The position numbers and the translations under genes are program-made. The notes below the pieces were generated by a model. It was not told the origin of the DNA, did not search any database, and was given only the letters and a program-made list of their open reading frames with translations. Positions 32,891 through 40,409 of a stretch of 64,000 bases of DNA are shown here, piece by piece (position 1 is the stretch's first letter; the number at the start of each line of letters is the position of its first letter). The stretch covers positions 62,001 to 126,000 of the forward strand of contig CAVZQP010000004.1 of NCBI GenBank assembly GCA_963777485.1. Reading direction: 5' to 3'. Origin of the DNA: Bog-473 sp963777485 (lineage in GTDB: Bacteria; Actinomycetota; Acidimicrobiia; Acidimicrobiales; RAAP-2).

Positions 32891-34132
32891 CTAGTCGAAG
32901 TTGCGCCGCAGTCCGAGACGCACCGCCTCTGCGGCAAGTTGTGGGCGAGCCCGGGGATCGGCCACGTGATCGATGATCAGCTGCGCCTGCGCGTGCTCGG
33001 AGCGGCCGAAGAGCTCTGCGCACCCGTGTTCGCTCACGATGGCCGAGTGCTGGAACGAGGTGACCGGGTTCTTGAGGATCGGCACCACAGTGGACGAGTC
33101 GGTCTTCTGGTGCCAGGCGTGCAGGGCCACGATGGCGTGTCCTCCCCTCGAGTGGAGGGCCCCGTTGACGAAGTCCGGCTGGCCGCCGAATCCCGAGTGG
33201 ATCCTGTTGTCGACGAAGCTGGCGTTGGCCTGCGCGAACAGGTCGACCTGCATGGCGGCATTGATCGAGAGCATCGCCCTTTGCTCAGCGATACGCGACG
33301 GGTCGTTGACCGTCTCGGTGCGCCGCATGAGGAGACGCTCGTTCCTGTCGGCCCACGCATAGAGGTCGGGTGAGCCGATGAGAAAGGAGGTCGTCACGAA
33401 ATGGTGGGGATCCAGGGCGCCGGCATGGTGCAGCGCGAGCACACCGTCGCTGATCATCTCCGACCAGACGCGCAGGTTCCGTAGGGCCGCCATTTTGGTG
33501 GCAGCAACCGTAGGGATCAGCCCGATACCCAATTGCAGCGTGGCCCCTTCCTCGGCGAAGCGGGCGACCCGTTCACCGATGGCGTGCGCCGCATCGTCGG
33601 GCGGCCCCGCGGTTGGCGATGCGAGAGGTATGTCGACTTCGATTGCGCCGTCAATGAGCTCGAGCGGGATCTCGCCGTCGCCGAATGTGTACGGCATGCG
33701 CGCGTTCATCTGGGCGATGACGAGGCCGTTGCGGGCTCGGGCCTGCTCTATGGCTGCCGGGAGAATGTTGACCTCTATTCCCAGCGACACCTTGCCGTGC
33801 CGCGGCAACGAAGTGTGGATGAGGACGGCGTCGACTGGTCGCGCCGTGTCGAACAACCGGGGCACCAACGACAGTCGCATCGGCAGGTAGTCGAGCATGG
33901 GGTCGTTGCGCATACCCGGCCCGACAAACGGGGTCTCTGTGACGAATTGAGGGTTGGCAGAGAAAGCGTCCTGGGCGTTGAGTTGGAAGACGCGGCAACG
34001 TTCCCGTGCAGCGAGCAGAGCGTCGATCAGTGTGAGCGGGTTCGCCGAGTTCCCGGAGATGACCACGCGCGGCTCTTCGCGTTCGAGGCCACGCAGCCGC
34101 TCTGCGACGTCCTCGAAGGTCAGCGTCTTCAT
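32891..34132 (-). CDS. Acetyl-CoA hydrolase/CoA-transferase family protein 2
   Basis: 413 residues from ATG 34132. Shares the family plan of the 6322 gene: LQLGIGLIPT loop, catalytic Glu in LRVWSEMISDGV, SGFGGQPDFVNGA and SEHGCAELFG. The two are only distantly alike, so they probably use different acyl partners. It may activate or release acetate during fermentation next to the PFOR operon. A box at 34166-34181, 33 nt upstream, puts it in the same regulon. Confidence 0.88.
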   Translation of the reverse strand: MKTLTFEDVAERLRGLEREEPRVVISGNSANPLTLIDALLAARERCRVFQLNAQDAFSANPQFVTETPFVGPGMRNDPMLDYLPMRLSLVPRLFDTARPVDAVLIHTSLPRHGKVSLGIEVNILPAAIEQARARNGLVIAQMNARMPYTFGDGEIPLELIDGAIEVDIPLASPTAGPPDDAAHAIGERVARFAEEGATLQLGIGLIPTVAATKMAALRNLRVWSEMISDGVLALHHAGALDPHHFVTTSFLIGSPDLYAWADRNERLLMRRTETVNDPSRIAEQRAMLSINAAMQVDLFAQANASFVDNRIHSGFGGQPDFVNGALHSRGGHAIVALHAWHQKTDSSTVVPILKNPVTSFQHSAIVSEHGCAELFGRSEHAQAQLIIDHVADPRARPQLAAEAVRLGLRRNFD

Positions 34133-34165
34133 CGGTTCAGTCCCACAATGCAACATGTGTCCAAC

Positions 34166-34181
34166 AGAGACGTTGGACCCT
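34166..34181 (-). promoter_or_regulatory. DosR-type box before CoA-transferase 2
   Basis: On the minus strand: AGGGTCC-AA-CGTCTCT, ending 33 nt before ATG 34132. Degenerate but at the standard distance. Confidence 0.45.
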
Positions 34182-34263
34182 CTCGAAACCACCTCTGATC
34201 AGGGACAATCGATGGGCATCGCCGGCGCCGAAGGGCTGAAGCAGGGAAACGATCACATCGTTT

Positions 34264-34301
34264 GCCACGCCACAGCCGTCCGGCACCTTCGGCGGCGTGG
34301 C
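34264..34301 (-). terminator. Candidate stem-loop after PFOR operon
   Basis: GCCACGCC at 34264-34271 pairs with GGCGTGGC at 34294-34301 around a 22-nt loop that is itself GC-rich. It lies downstream of the oxidoreductase stop at 34342. There is no T-tract. Confidence 0.35.
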
Positions 34302-34341
34302 CGGGATCGGATTCGACCCCGGGTCGCCGGCGACCGAGGCT

Positions 34342-35967
34342 TCAAATCTCCTCGGGCACCATCTCGATGGCGCCGCACGGACACTCCTGCACACAGAGCC
34401 CGCATCCCTTGCAGAACTCGTAATCGAAGGCGTATCCGTGCGCCTCGTCGATCTTTCGCACGGCATTGTCGGGGCATACTCCGAAGCAGTTGTCGCATTG
34501 GAAGCAGTTGCCGCACGACATGCATCGCCGGGCCTCGTACAGGGCGGTCGATTCGTCGAGGCCCCCGACGACCTCGTCGAAGGTGGAGGCGCGACGGGCC
34601 GCGTCGAGGCGGGGCCGCACCGACTTGGGCGCGTCGGCGTAGTACCAGGTGTTCAGGTGTGCTGGGGTGGCCAGGGTGTGGCGTGGCGGGCGCTCCCAGG
34701 GTCGGTCGTCCAGCCAGGCGTCGATGGCCAGGGCCCCCTTCTTGCCGTGGCCGATGGCGTCGGTGAGCGTGCGGGCCCCCGGCACCATATCCCCGCCGGC
34801 GAACACCCCCGGATGTCCGGTCATGAGGTCGGGGCCGACCGGCACCAGATCGCCCTCCACTCCAACGTCGGGCATCGACCGCAGCAGCGAGAGATCGGCC
34901 TCCTGGCCGAGCGCCAACACGAGCGTGTCCGCCCGTAGCTCCTCGAACTCGCCGGTGGGACGGGGGAAGCCCGACTCGTCGAGTTCCATCCGCTCGATGG
35001 ACAACACCCCGCCTTCGTCCTCCACCACGGTGGCGAGCCACTTGAGGCGCACCCCTTCGTCCAACGCGTCGTCGACCTCCTCGACATTGGCCGGCATCCG
35101 CTCCCGGGTGCGCCGATAGACAACGACGGCCTCCTCGGCGCCCATGCGACGTGCCGTGCGGGCCGCATCCATCGCTGTGTCGCCGCCGCCGTAGACCGCG
35201 ACCCGACGGCCGAGCGCGGGTGCAGCGTCGCTCTGGGCGCCCCGGAGCAACGAGACCGCGTCGAGGATGTGCGCCGAGTCCCCCGCCGGGATGTCGGCGT
35301 GGCGCCCGCGCTGGGCGCCTACAGCCAGGAAGGCGGCGTCGAAGGCGCCATCCTCGAGGGCGGATCCGAGGTCGTCGACGGGATGACCGCATTCGACCCT
35401 CACGCCCAGAGCGACGATGCGGTCGATCTCTGCCGCCACCACGTCACGGGGGAGGCGGTACGCGGGTATTCCGTAGCGCATCATTCCACCCGCGAGCGGC
35501 GACGACTCGTACACGACCACCTCGTGACCGAGCAGTCGCAGGTGGTAGGCGGCCGTCATGCCACCAGGGCCGGATCCGACCACCAGGACGCGGTGGCCTG
35601 TGGGAGCGGACACGGGTCCGGGAAGCCAGCCCTCCTCGAGCGCCCGGTCGCCCAGGAAGCGCTCGATGGCATTGATGCCGACCGCCTCGTCGACCGTGGC
35701 CCGGTTGCAGGCTGTCTGACAAGGGTGGAAGCAGGCCCGCCCCATGACAGCGGGGAAGGGGTTGGCGCGCATGATCTCGCGCCACGCCGCTTCGTAGGAG
35801 CCTTCTTCGGCCAGGTACAGCCACCGCTGGATGTTCTCGCCGGCTGGGCAGGCGTCGTTGCACGGCGGCAGGCGGTCGACATACACGGGGCGTTCGGTGC
35901 GCCAGCTTCCGGTCTTGTTGGCCAGGCTCGAACCGACCTCGAGGGTGATGGCGAAAGGCTTTTCCAT
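34342..35967 (-). CDS. GltD-like FAD oxidoreductase fused to 2[4Fe-4S] ferredoxin, PFOR partner
   Basis: 541 residues. N-terminal Fer4_20 cluster domain (CNDACPAGENIQRW, CFHPCQTACNR), FAD site VLVVGSGPGGMTAAYHL, NAD(P)H site VAVYGGGDTAMDAARTA, second FAD motif GVFAGGDMV. The C-terminal ~90 residues are a ferredoxin with two cysteine clusters (CMSCGNCFQCDNCFGVCP and CKGCGLCVQECP), the place of the delta subunit of pyruvate:ferredoxin oxidoreductase. It probably moves electrons between PFOR ferredoxin clusters and NAD(P)H. Start ATG 35967 overlaps the beta-subunit stop by one base. Confidence 0.9.
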   Translation of the reverse strand: MEKPFAITLEVGSSLANKTGSWRTERPVYVDRLPPCNDACPAGENIQRWLYLAEEGSYEAAWREIMRANPFPAVMGRACFHPCQTACNRATVDEAVGINAIERFLGDRALEEGWLPGPVSAPTGHRVLVVGSGPGGMTAAYHLRLLGHEVVVYESSPLAGGMMRYGIPAYRLPRDVVAAEIDRIVALGVRVECGHPVDDLGSALEDGAFDAAFLAVGAQRGRHADIPAGDSAHILDAVSLLRGAQSDAAPALGRRVAVYGGGDTAMDAARTARRMGAEEAVVVYRRTRERMPANVEEVDDALDEGVRLKWLATVVEDEGGVLSIERMELDESGFPRPTGEFEELRADTLVLALGQEADLSLLRSMPDVGVEGDLVPVGPDLMTGHPGVFAGGDMVPGARTLTDAIGHGKKGALAIDAWLDDRPWERPPRHTLATPAHLNTWYYADAPKSVRPRLDAARRASTFDEVVGGLDESTALYEARRCMSCGNCFQCDNCFGVCPDNAVRKIDEAHGYAFDYEFCKGCGLCVQECPCGAIEMVPEEI

Positions 35968-36977
35968 CAGGCCGGCCCCTCGTCGGGCTCCTCCATGAGC
36001 CCGTAGCGTCGGATGTTGTCGTCGGCGATCGCCTGGAGCCCGTCGAGAATGTCGGTCTCCAGCGGATTGCCGTCCGGATCGAAGAGGTGGGCGAACCGGC
36101 CCTGGAGTCGTAGGTACTCCGTGACCGGGGCCGGCCGGCGGATCGTTGTGACGCCGGTCACCTCGCCATGCTCTGCTTCGAAGACAGGGAAGAGCCCTGT
36201 CTGGGTGGCCAGGCGGGCGATCCGCACCGTGTCGCTCGCGGCGCTCGCCCACCCGAGCGGGCACGGCACGAGGATGTGGATGTAGCGCGCCCCCCGGATC
36301 GACATGGCGCGGGTGACCTTTGCCTCCAGGTCGTGCAGGTCGGCCACCGTCGCCGTCGCCACGTAGGGGATGCCGTGCGCCATGGCGAGGACGGGCATGT
36401 TCTTACCCTGGCCGAACGCGTTCCCCGGGTGGGGGCCGACCGCCTCGGTTGTTGCCGTGCGCGCCGCCGGCGGGGTCGCCCCCGACCGCTGCACGCCGGT
36501 GTTCATGTAGGCCTCGTTGTCGTAGCAGATGAAGAGGACGTCGTCGTTGCGCTCGAACATGCCCGAGAGACACCCGAACCCGATGTCGACGGTGCCGCCG
36601 TCACCGGCCTGACCGATCACCCTGGTCTCGGTGCGGCCCTTGACCCGAAGCGCGGCGGCCACCCCGGTCGCCACCGCGGGTGCGTTCCCGAACAAGGAGT
36701 GCAGCCACGCGATCTGCCACGACGTTTCGGGATAGGGAGTGGAGAAGACCTCGAGACACCCGGTGGCGTTCACGGCGACAAGCTGACCGCCGGTGGCGCG
36801 CATGGCGGCGTCGAGGGCGTAGCGCGCTCCCAGGGCCTCCCCACAGCCCTGGCAGGCCCGGTGGCCCGACGTGAGCGAGTTGGAGCGCGCCGCGTCCGAC
36901 TGGACGGTGCGATCGGTGCGGCTCACCAGCCGGTTGCCCACGGCGAAACTGCCGACCTGGTAAAAGCGGACCGCCAT
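35967..36977 (-). CDS. porB: Pyruvate:ferredoxin oxidoreductase beta subunit
   Basis: 336 residues. TPP-binding subunit: GHRACQGCGEALGARYALDA, NATGCLEVFSTPYPETSW, then GQAGDGGTVDIGFGCLSG and the metal-site ICYDNEAYMNTGVQRSG. Cysteines of CQGCG and CLEVF would hold the proximal [4Fe-4S]. Length and motifs match archaeal-type PorB rather than 2-oxoglutarate KorB. The start overlaps the alpha-subunit stop by one base. Confidence 0.92.
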   Translation of the reverse strand: MAVRFYQVGSFAVGNRLVSRTDRTVQSDAARSNSLTSGHRACQGCGEALGARYALDAAMRATGGQLVAVNATGCLEVFSTPYPETSWQIAWLHSLFGNAPAVATGVAAALRVKGRTETRVIGQAGDGGTVDIGFGCLSGMFERNDDVLFICYDNEAYMNTGVQRSGATPPAARTATTEAVGPHPGNAFGQGKNMPVLAMAHGIPYVATATVADLHDLEAKVTRAMSIRGARYIHILVPCPLGWASAASDTVRIARLATQTGLFPVFEAEHGEVTGVTTIRRPAPVTEYLRLQGRFAHLFDPDGNPLETDILDGLQAIADDNIRRYGLMEEPDEGPA

Positions 36978-38230
36978 CAGCCGATCCCCGAAGCCACGGT
37001 GCCCACGTCGCGCAGGATGTTCTCGGCCGAAGGGCCCGACCGGCGGCGCTGCACGATGCGCTCGAGTTCTCGTTCGACGAGCTTTTCGTTGAGATCGAGG
37101 AACGTCAATCGCGGCAACTCACCCCGGGCGGCGGCCTCGAAGATCGCTTGCAGCGACCCCTTCGTGATCATGCGGCCTCCGAGGCCGGCGACGACCGTGG
37201 CCACGGGCACGGGGAGTCCGCTCAACGCCATGGCCACGTCGGTCGAGAGCACACCGCCGAAACCGACACTGAAAGCCTTTTCCACCACGACTACATGACA
37301 AGAGCGCCGGAGCGCTTCTCGGACGGCGTCGATCGGGAACGGCCGGAAGGACGTGATGCCGAGCGCGCCAATGCGCAGCCCGCCTTCGCGTTGGGAGTCG
37401 ACGATGTCCTTGATGGTTCCCATAACCGAGCCCATGGCGACGACGACGATCTCGGCGTCCGCACTTCGGTATGGATGGACGAGTCCGCCCGAGTCACGGC
37501 CAAACGTTTCGGCGAACTCTGCGCCGAGCTCGAGGATCCGCCCGACCGCCTGTTGCTGGCGCGCGTACGCCAGGTAGCGCACCTCCTCGAACGCCTCGGG
37601 CCCGACCATGGCGCCGATGGAGTAGGGATCGTCCGGATCGAGAACCTGGCGAGGGTCGTAGGGGGGAAGAAAGGCGTCCACCTGGGCCTGGTCGGGCATC
37701 TCCACCCGTTCGGTGGCATGGGTCAGGATGAACCCGTCCATACACACCATGACGGGGACCGACAGTTCCTCGGCCAGCCGGAAGGCCTGGATGTGGAGGT
37801 CTGCGGCCTCTTGGTTGGTCTCGGCAAAAAGCTGGACCCACCCGGCGTCGCGAGCGGCCATGGCGTCACTGTGATCATTCCAGATGTTGATTGGCGCGCC
37901 CACGGCGCGGTTGGCGAGCGTCATGACGATGGGCAGGCCGAGCCCGCCGGCGTTGTAGAGGGCCTCCATCATGAAGAGAAGGCCCTGACTGGCCGTGGCG
38001 GTGTAGGCCCGGGCGCCGGTCGCGGAAGCGCCGATCGCGACCGACATCGCCGCGAACTCCGACTCGACGTTGATGAATTCGCACGGGGTCAGCTCGCCCG
38101 TCTTCACGAGCGCGCCGATCGCCTCGATGATGTGGGTCTGAGGTGAGATGGGGTAGGCGCAGACGACCTCAGGGCGGCAGAGCGCAACTGTCTCCGCTAC
38201 CGCCCGCGACCCCTCAAGCTGCCGGAGCAC
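36977..38230 (-). CDS. porA: Pyruvate:ferredoxin oxidoreductase alpha subunit
   Basis: 417 residues from GTG 38230. CAYPISPQTHIIEAIG (domain I), ESEFAAMSVAIGASATGARAY, GAPINIWNDHSDAMAARDAG, and domain II with VVVAMGSVMGTIKDIVD and GALGITSFRPFP. Binds pyruvate and completes the TPP active site. It overlaps the gamma gene by 17 bp. Oxygen-sensitive PFOR in an actinobacterium with otherwise aerobic-type genes suits expression under low oxygen. Confidence 0.92.
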   Translation of the reverse strand: MLRQLEGSRAVAETVALCRPEVVCAYPISPQTHIIEAIGALVKTGELTPCEFINVESEFAAMSVAIGASATGARAYTATASQGLLFMMEALYNAGGLGLPIVMTLANRAVGAPINIWNDHSDAMAARDAGWVQLFAETNQEAADLHIQAFRLAEELSVPVMVCMDGFILTHATERVEMPDQAQVDAFLPPYDPRQVLDPDDPYSIGAMVGPEAFEEVRYLAYARQQQAVGRILELGAEFAETFGRDSGGLVHPYRSADAEIVVVAMGSVMGTIKDIVDSQREGGLRIGALGITSFRPFPIDAVREALRRSCHVVVVEKAFSVGFGGVLSTDVAMALSGLPVPVATVVAGLGGRMITKGSLQAIFEAAARGELPRLTFLDLNEKLVERELERIVQRRRSGPSAENILRDVGTVASGIG

Positions 38231-38822
38231 CGAGCGCCTCCTGCTGATCGGACCCCATGGCCAGACGGGCGTAGCGGTAAATCTGAGCGGCGGCGGCGAC
38301 GTTCTGCTCCGCAACACTGGGGTTCTTGCGAAACCGTTCTCGGATCGCTTTGCCCACCGCCTCGATCGTCACCTGTCCGGTCAAGGCGGCAAATCCGCCG
38401 AGCAGCGCTGCGTTGGGCAGCGGCTTGCCCACATGGCGTAGTGCCGCTTCGGTCGCGGGCGCTGTCATCAGGTGGGCGCTATCGAATGTTTCCCGAAGAG
38501 TCCCAAGTCCCAGGTGGTCCAACGTCTGAGACGAGTTGACCAGGACGTAACCGTCCGGGCTCAGACCTGAGAAGAGGTCTACCTGGTGCACCAAGGTGGG
38601 GTCGATCACCACGACGCAGTCCGGTGCGACCACCGGCTCCCGCGTGCGGATGTCTCGGTCACTCAGGCGGCAGTAGGCGACCACCGGGGCGCCCGTGCGC
38701 TCCGAACCGAAGCTGGGGAACGACTGTGCGTGCCGACCTTCTTCGAAGGCCCCGAGGGCCAGAAGGTCAGCCGCCGTGACGACGCCTTGCCCGCCCCGGC
38801 CGTGCAGTCGCACTTCGAACAT
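38214..38822 (-). CDS. porG: Pyruvate:ferredoxin oxidoreductase gamma subunit
   Basis: 202 residues from ATG 38822. Starts FEVRLHGRGGQGVVTAADLLA, the CoA-binding signature of the gamma subunit, with SFGSERTGAPVVAYCRL following. First gene of the operon gamma-alpha-beta-oxidoreductase/ferredoxin. A GGGACC box lies 35 nt upstream in the region shared with GAPDH. Confidence 0.92.
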   Translation of the reverse strand: MFEVRLHGRGGQGVVTAADLLALGAFEEGRHAQSFPSFGSERTGAPVVAYCRLSDRDIRTREPVVAPDCVVVIDPTLVHQVDLFSGLSPDGYVLVNSSQTLDHLGLGTLRETFDSAHLMTAPATEAALRHVGKPLPNAALLGGFAALTGQVTIEAVGKAIRERFRKNPSVAEQNVAAAAQIYRYARLAMGSDQQEALGAPAA

Positions 38823-38857
38823 AACCCCAGGTTGGCGCAAGTCGCGAGGAAGGAAGC

Positions 38858-38873
38858 AGTACCAAAGGTCCCG
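38858..38873 (-). promoter_or_regulatory. DosR-type box before PFOR operon
   Basis: On the minus strand: CGGGACC-TT-TGGTACT, ending exactly 35 nt before ATG 38822. It is one arm of a larger 10-bp inverted repeat (38862-38871 with 38882-38891). Confidence 0.6.
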
Positions 38874-38891
38874 AGCTCGTAGGACCTTTGG
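38862..38891. repeat. Perfect 10-bp inverted repeat in divergent PFOR/GAPDH promoter
   Basis: CCAAAGGTCC and GGACCTTTGG separated by 10 nt. Each arm contains a GGACC-TT half of the box motif, so two regulator sites may face each other here. Confidence 0.7.
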
Positions 38892-38930
38892 GCTCTACGC
38901 ACACATCCGACACGGTGGGATCATCGGAGC

Positions 38931-38946
38931 ACGGACCTTGATCGGT
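38931..38946 (+). promoter_or_regulatory. Candidate DosR-type box before GAPDH
   Basis: ACGGACC-TT-GATCGGT, ending 25 nt before ATG 38972. Ten of 14 core positions match. Confidence 0.4.
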
Positions 38947-38971
38947 CTCTGAACGCTGTGGAGGTAGTGCG

Positions 38972-39985
38972 ATGACAGTGAGGGTTGCCATAAACGGATT
39001 TGGGCGTACGGGACGCGCCGTGCTCCGGGCGGCGATGAAGTCACCGCGCGACATAGAGGTGGTCGCCGTGAACGACCTGGGCGACCCCGAGGCATTGGCG
39101 AGGTTGGTTGCCCGCGACTCCGTGCACGGGCGATTTCCAGAGCCGGTGACCCTAGAGCACGACAAGATGATGGTTGGCTCCGCTGCCATAACGATGTTGA
39201 TGGAGCGGGACGCCACGGCGCTGCCGTGGCGTGAACTCGACATCGATGTCGTACTCGAGTGCACCGGAAAGCTGACAACCCGTGACAAGGCCGACGTTCA
39301 CCTGCGTGCCGGAGCGCGGCGGGTGATCATTTCGGCTCCGGCCCAAGGCGTGGACGCGACGTTCGTCATGGGTGTCAACGAGGACACGCTCGACCCGTCG
39401 CGGGACTTCGTCATCTCGAACGCGTCGTGCACGACGAATTGCCTCGCCGTCCTGGCCAAGGTGCTCGATGACGCCTTCGGACTCGAGGAGGGCTTCATGA
39501 CGACGGTGCACGCGTACACCGGTGACCAACATCTCGTGGACGGCCTCCACAAGGACCCGCGTCGGGCCAGGGGTGGCGCCGTCAACATCATTCCGACGAC
39601 GACCGGTGCCGCCCGGGCCACCGGGCTGGTGCTTCCCGACGTCGCCGGCCGGATGGACGGGCTGTCCTTGCGTGTGCCCGTGCCCGACGGTTCCGTCACC
39701 GACCTCGTTGTCAACCTCCGTGAAGCCCCGACAGTTGCAGAGATCTGCGACGCCTACCGAGCGGCCGCGGCGGAAGGCCGGTTGGCCGGATATCTGGAGT
39801 ATTCAGAGGATGATCTCGTGTCGACCGACATCATCGGATCGCCGGCGTCCTGCATCTTCGACTCGAAGCTGACGATGGCAATCGGGCACCTGGCCAAGGT
39901 GCTCGGTTGGTACGACAACGAAACCGGATACTCGAGCCGTCTTGTCGACCTTGCAACCGTCATCGGCGCCGCATCGGAGCGTTAG
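38972..39985 (+). CDS. gap: Glyceraldehyde-3-phosphate dehydrogenase (type I)
   Basis: 337 residues. VRVAINGFGRTGRAVLRAA (NAD(P) site), catalytic Cys in SNASCTTNCLA, HAYTGDQHLVDGLHKDPRRARG, and WYDNETGYSSRLVDL. It oxidises glyceraldehyde-3-P to 1,3-bisphosphoglycerate. It is not next to pgk or tpi, so it is probably an additional, conditionally expressed isozyme serving phosphoketolase-derived glyceraldehyde-3-P. It is divergent from the PFOR operon. Confidence 0.95.
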   Translation: MTVRVAINGFGRTGRAVLRAAMKSPRDIEVVAVNDLGDPEALARLVARDSVHGRFPEPVTLEHDKMMVGSAAITMLMERDATALPWRELDIDVVLECTGKLTTRDKADVHLRAGARRVIISAPAQGVDATFVMGVNEDTLDPSRDFVISNASCTTNCLAVLAKVLDDAFGLEEGFMTTVHAYTGDQHLVDGLHKDPRRARGGAVNIIPTTTGAARATGLVLPDVAGRMDGLSLRVPVPDGSVTDLVVNLREAPTVAEICDAYRAAAAEGRLAGYLEYSEDDLVSTDIIGSPASCIFDSKLTMAIGHLAKVLGWYDNETGYSSRLVDLATVIGAASER

Positions 39986-40409
39986 CGCCGATCAACCGTG
40001 CCCTTCGACTGGTGACGCGATCAGGCCGAAGGGGAGGCCCTCGCCTGCCGAACGCCAGGTGGGCGTCACCTAGGCTGATCGCTACGGATTGAGCAGAGCG
40101 GCTATCGACCGGCCTGTGTACAGGCCGGCCAACCGACGAGCAAGCTCCTGCTGGAGAGGTGTGAGAGCGGCCGAATCGGACTCACTGCTAACCAGCGACA
40201 AGCAGTCCATGGCGTTCTTCCCAATCCATTGAGAATGCTCTGTCCTGGAGCATCATGCGCACTGTCTGGCTACGTCCAAACGGTTCCGTCCGCGTCGTTG
40301 GACGGGATTATGGACAAGAAGGTCCTGACGCACGAGCTCGAGGTTCGGGGACGGGTGCGCGTTGAACCCCGGGGCGGACCCGGAGCCCGGGGGTAACGTC
40401 GGGGTTCGG
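39986..40409. other. Intergenic region with left tRNA-Ser-derived junction
   Basis: No gene. It contains a 7-bp-arm palindrome at 40111-40126 (GGCCTGT-GT-ACAGGCC), the first copy of the tRNA-Ser promoter plus 5' half (40062-40191), and an ATTATGGACA motif at 40307-40316. The chromosome left of 40163 should be the original flank. Confidence 0.7.
40062..40191 (+). repeat. Direct repeat A: tRNA-Ser(GCU) promoter and 5' half, left attachment junction
   Basis: A TAGGCT -10-like element at 40071-40076 and, from 40153, the acceptor strand GGAGAGG through the anticodon loop. The 29 bp at 40163-40191 are identical to 42098-42126 and 45118-45146, and identity stops right after the anticodon loop. The 3' half of a tRNA is absent. 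From 40153 only one base differs from the intact tRNA, so this is probably the original chromosomal 5' half. Confidence 0.85.

Noticed and set aside
40153..40191. A possible second tRNA-Ser gene
   Set aside because: Only the 5' half is present; no variable arm, T-arm or 3' acceptor strand follows. It is a fragment.
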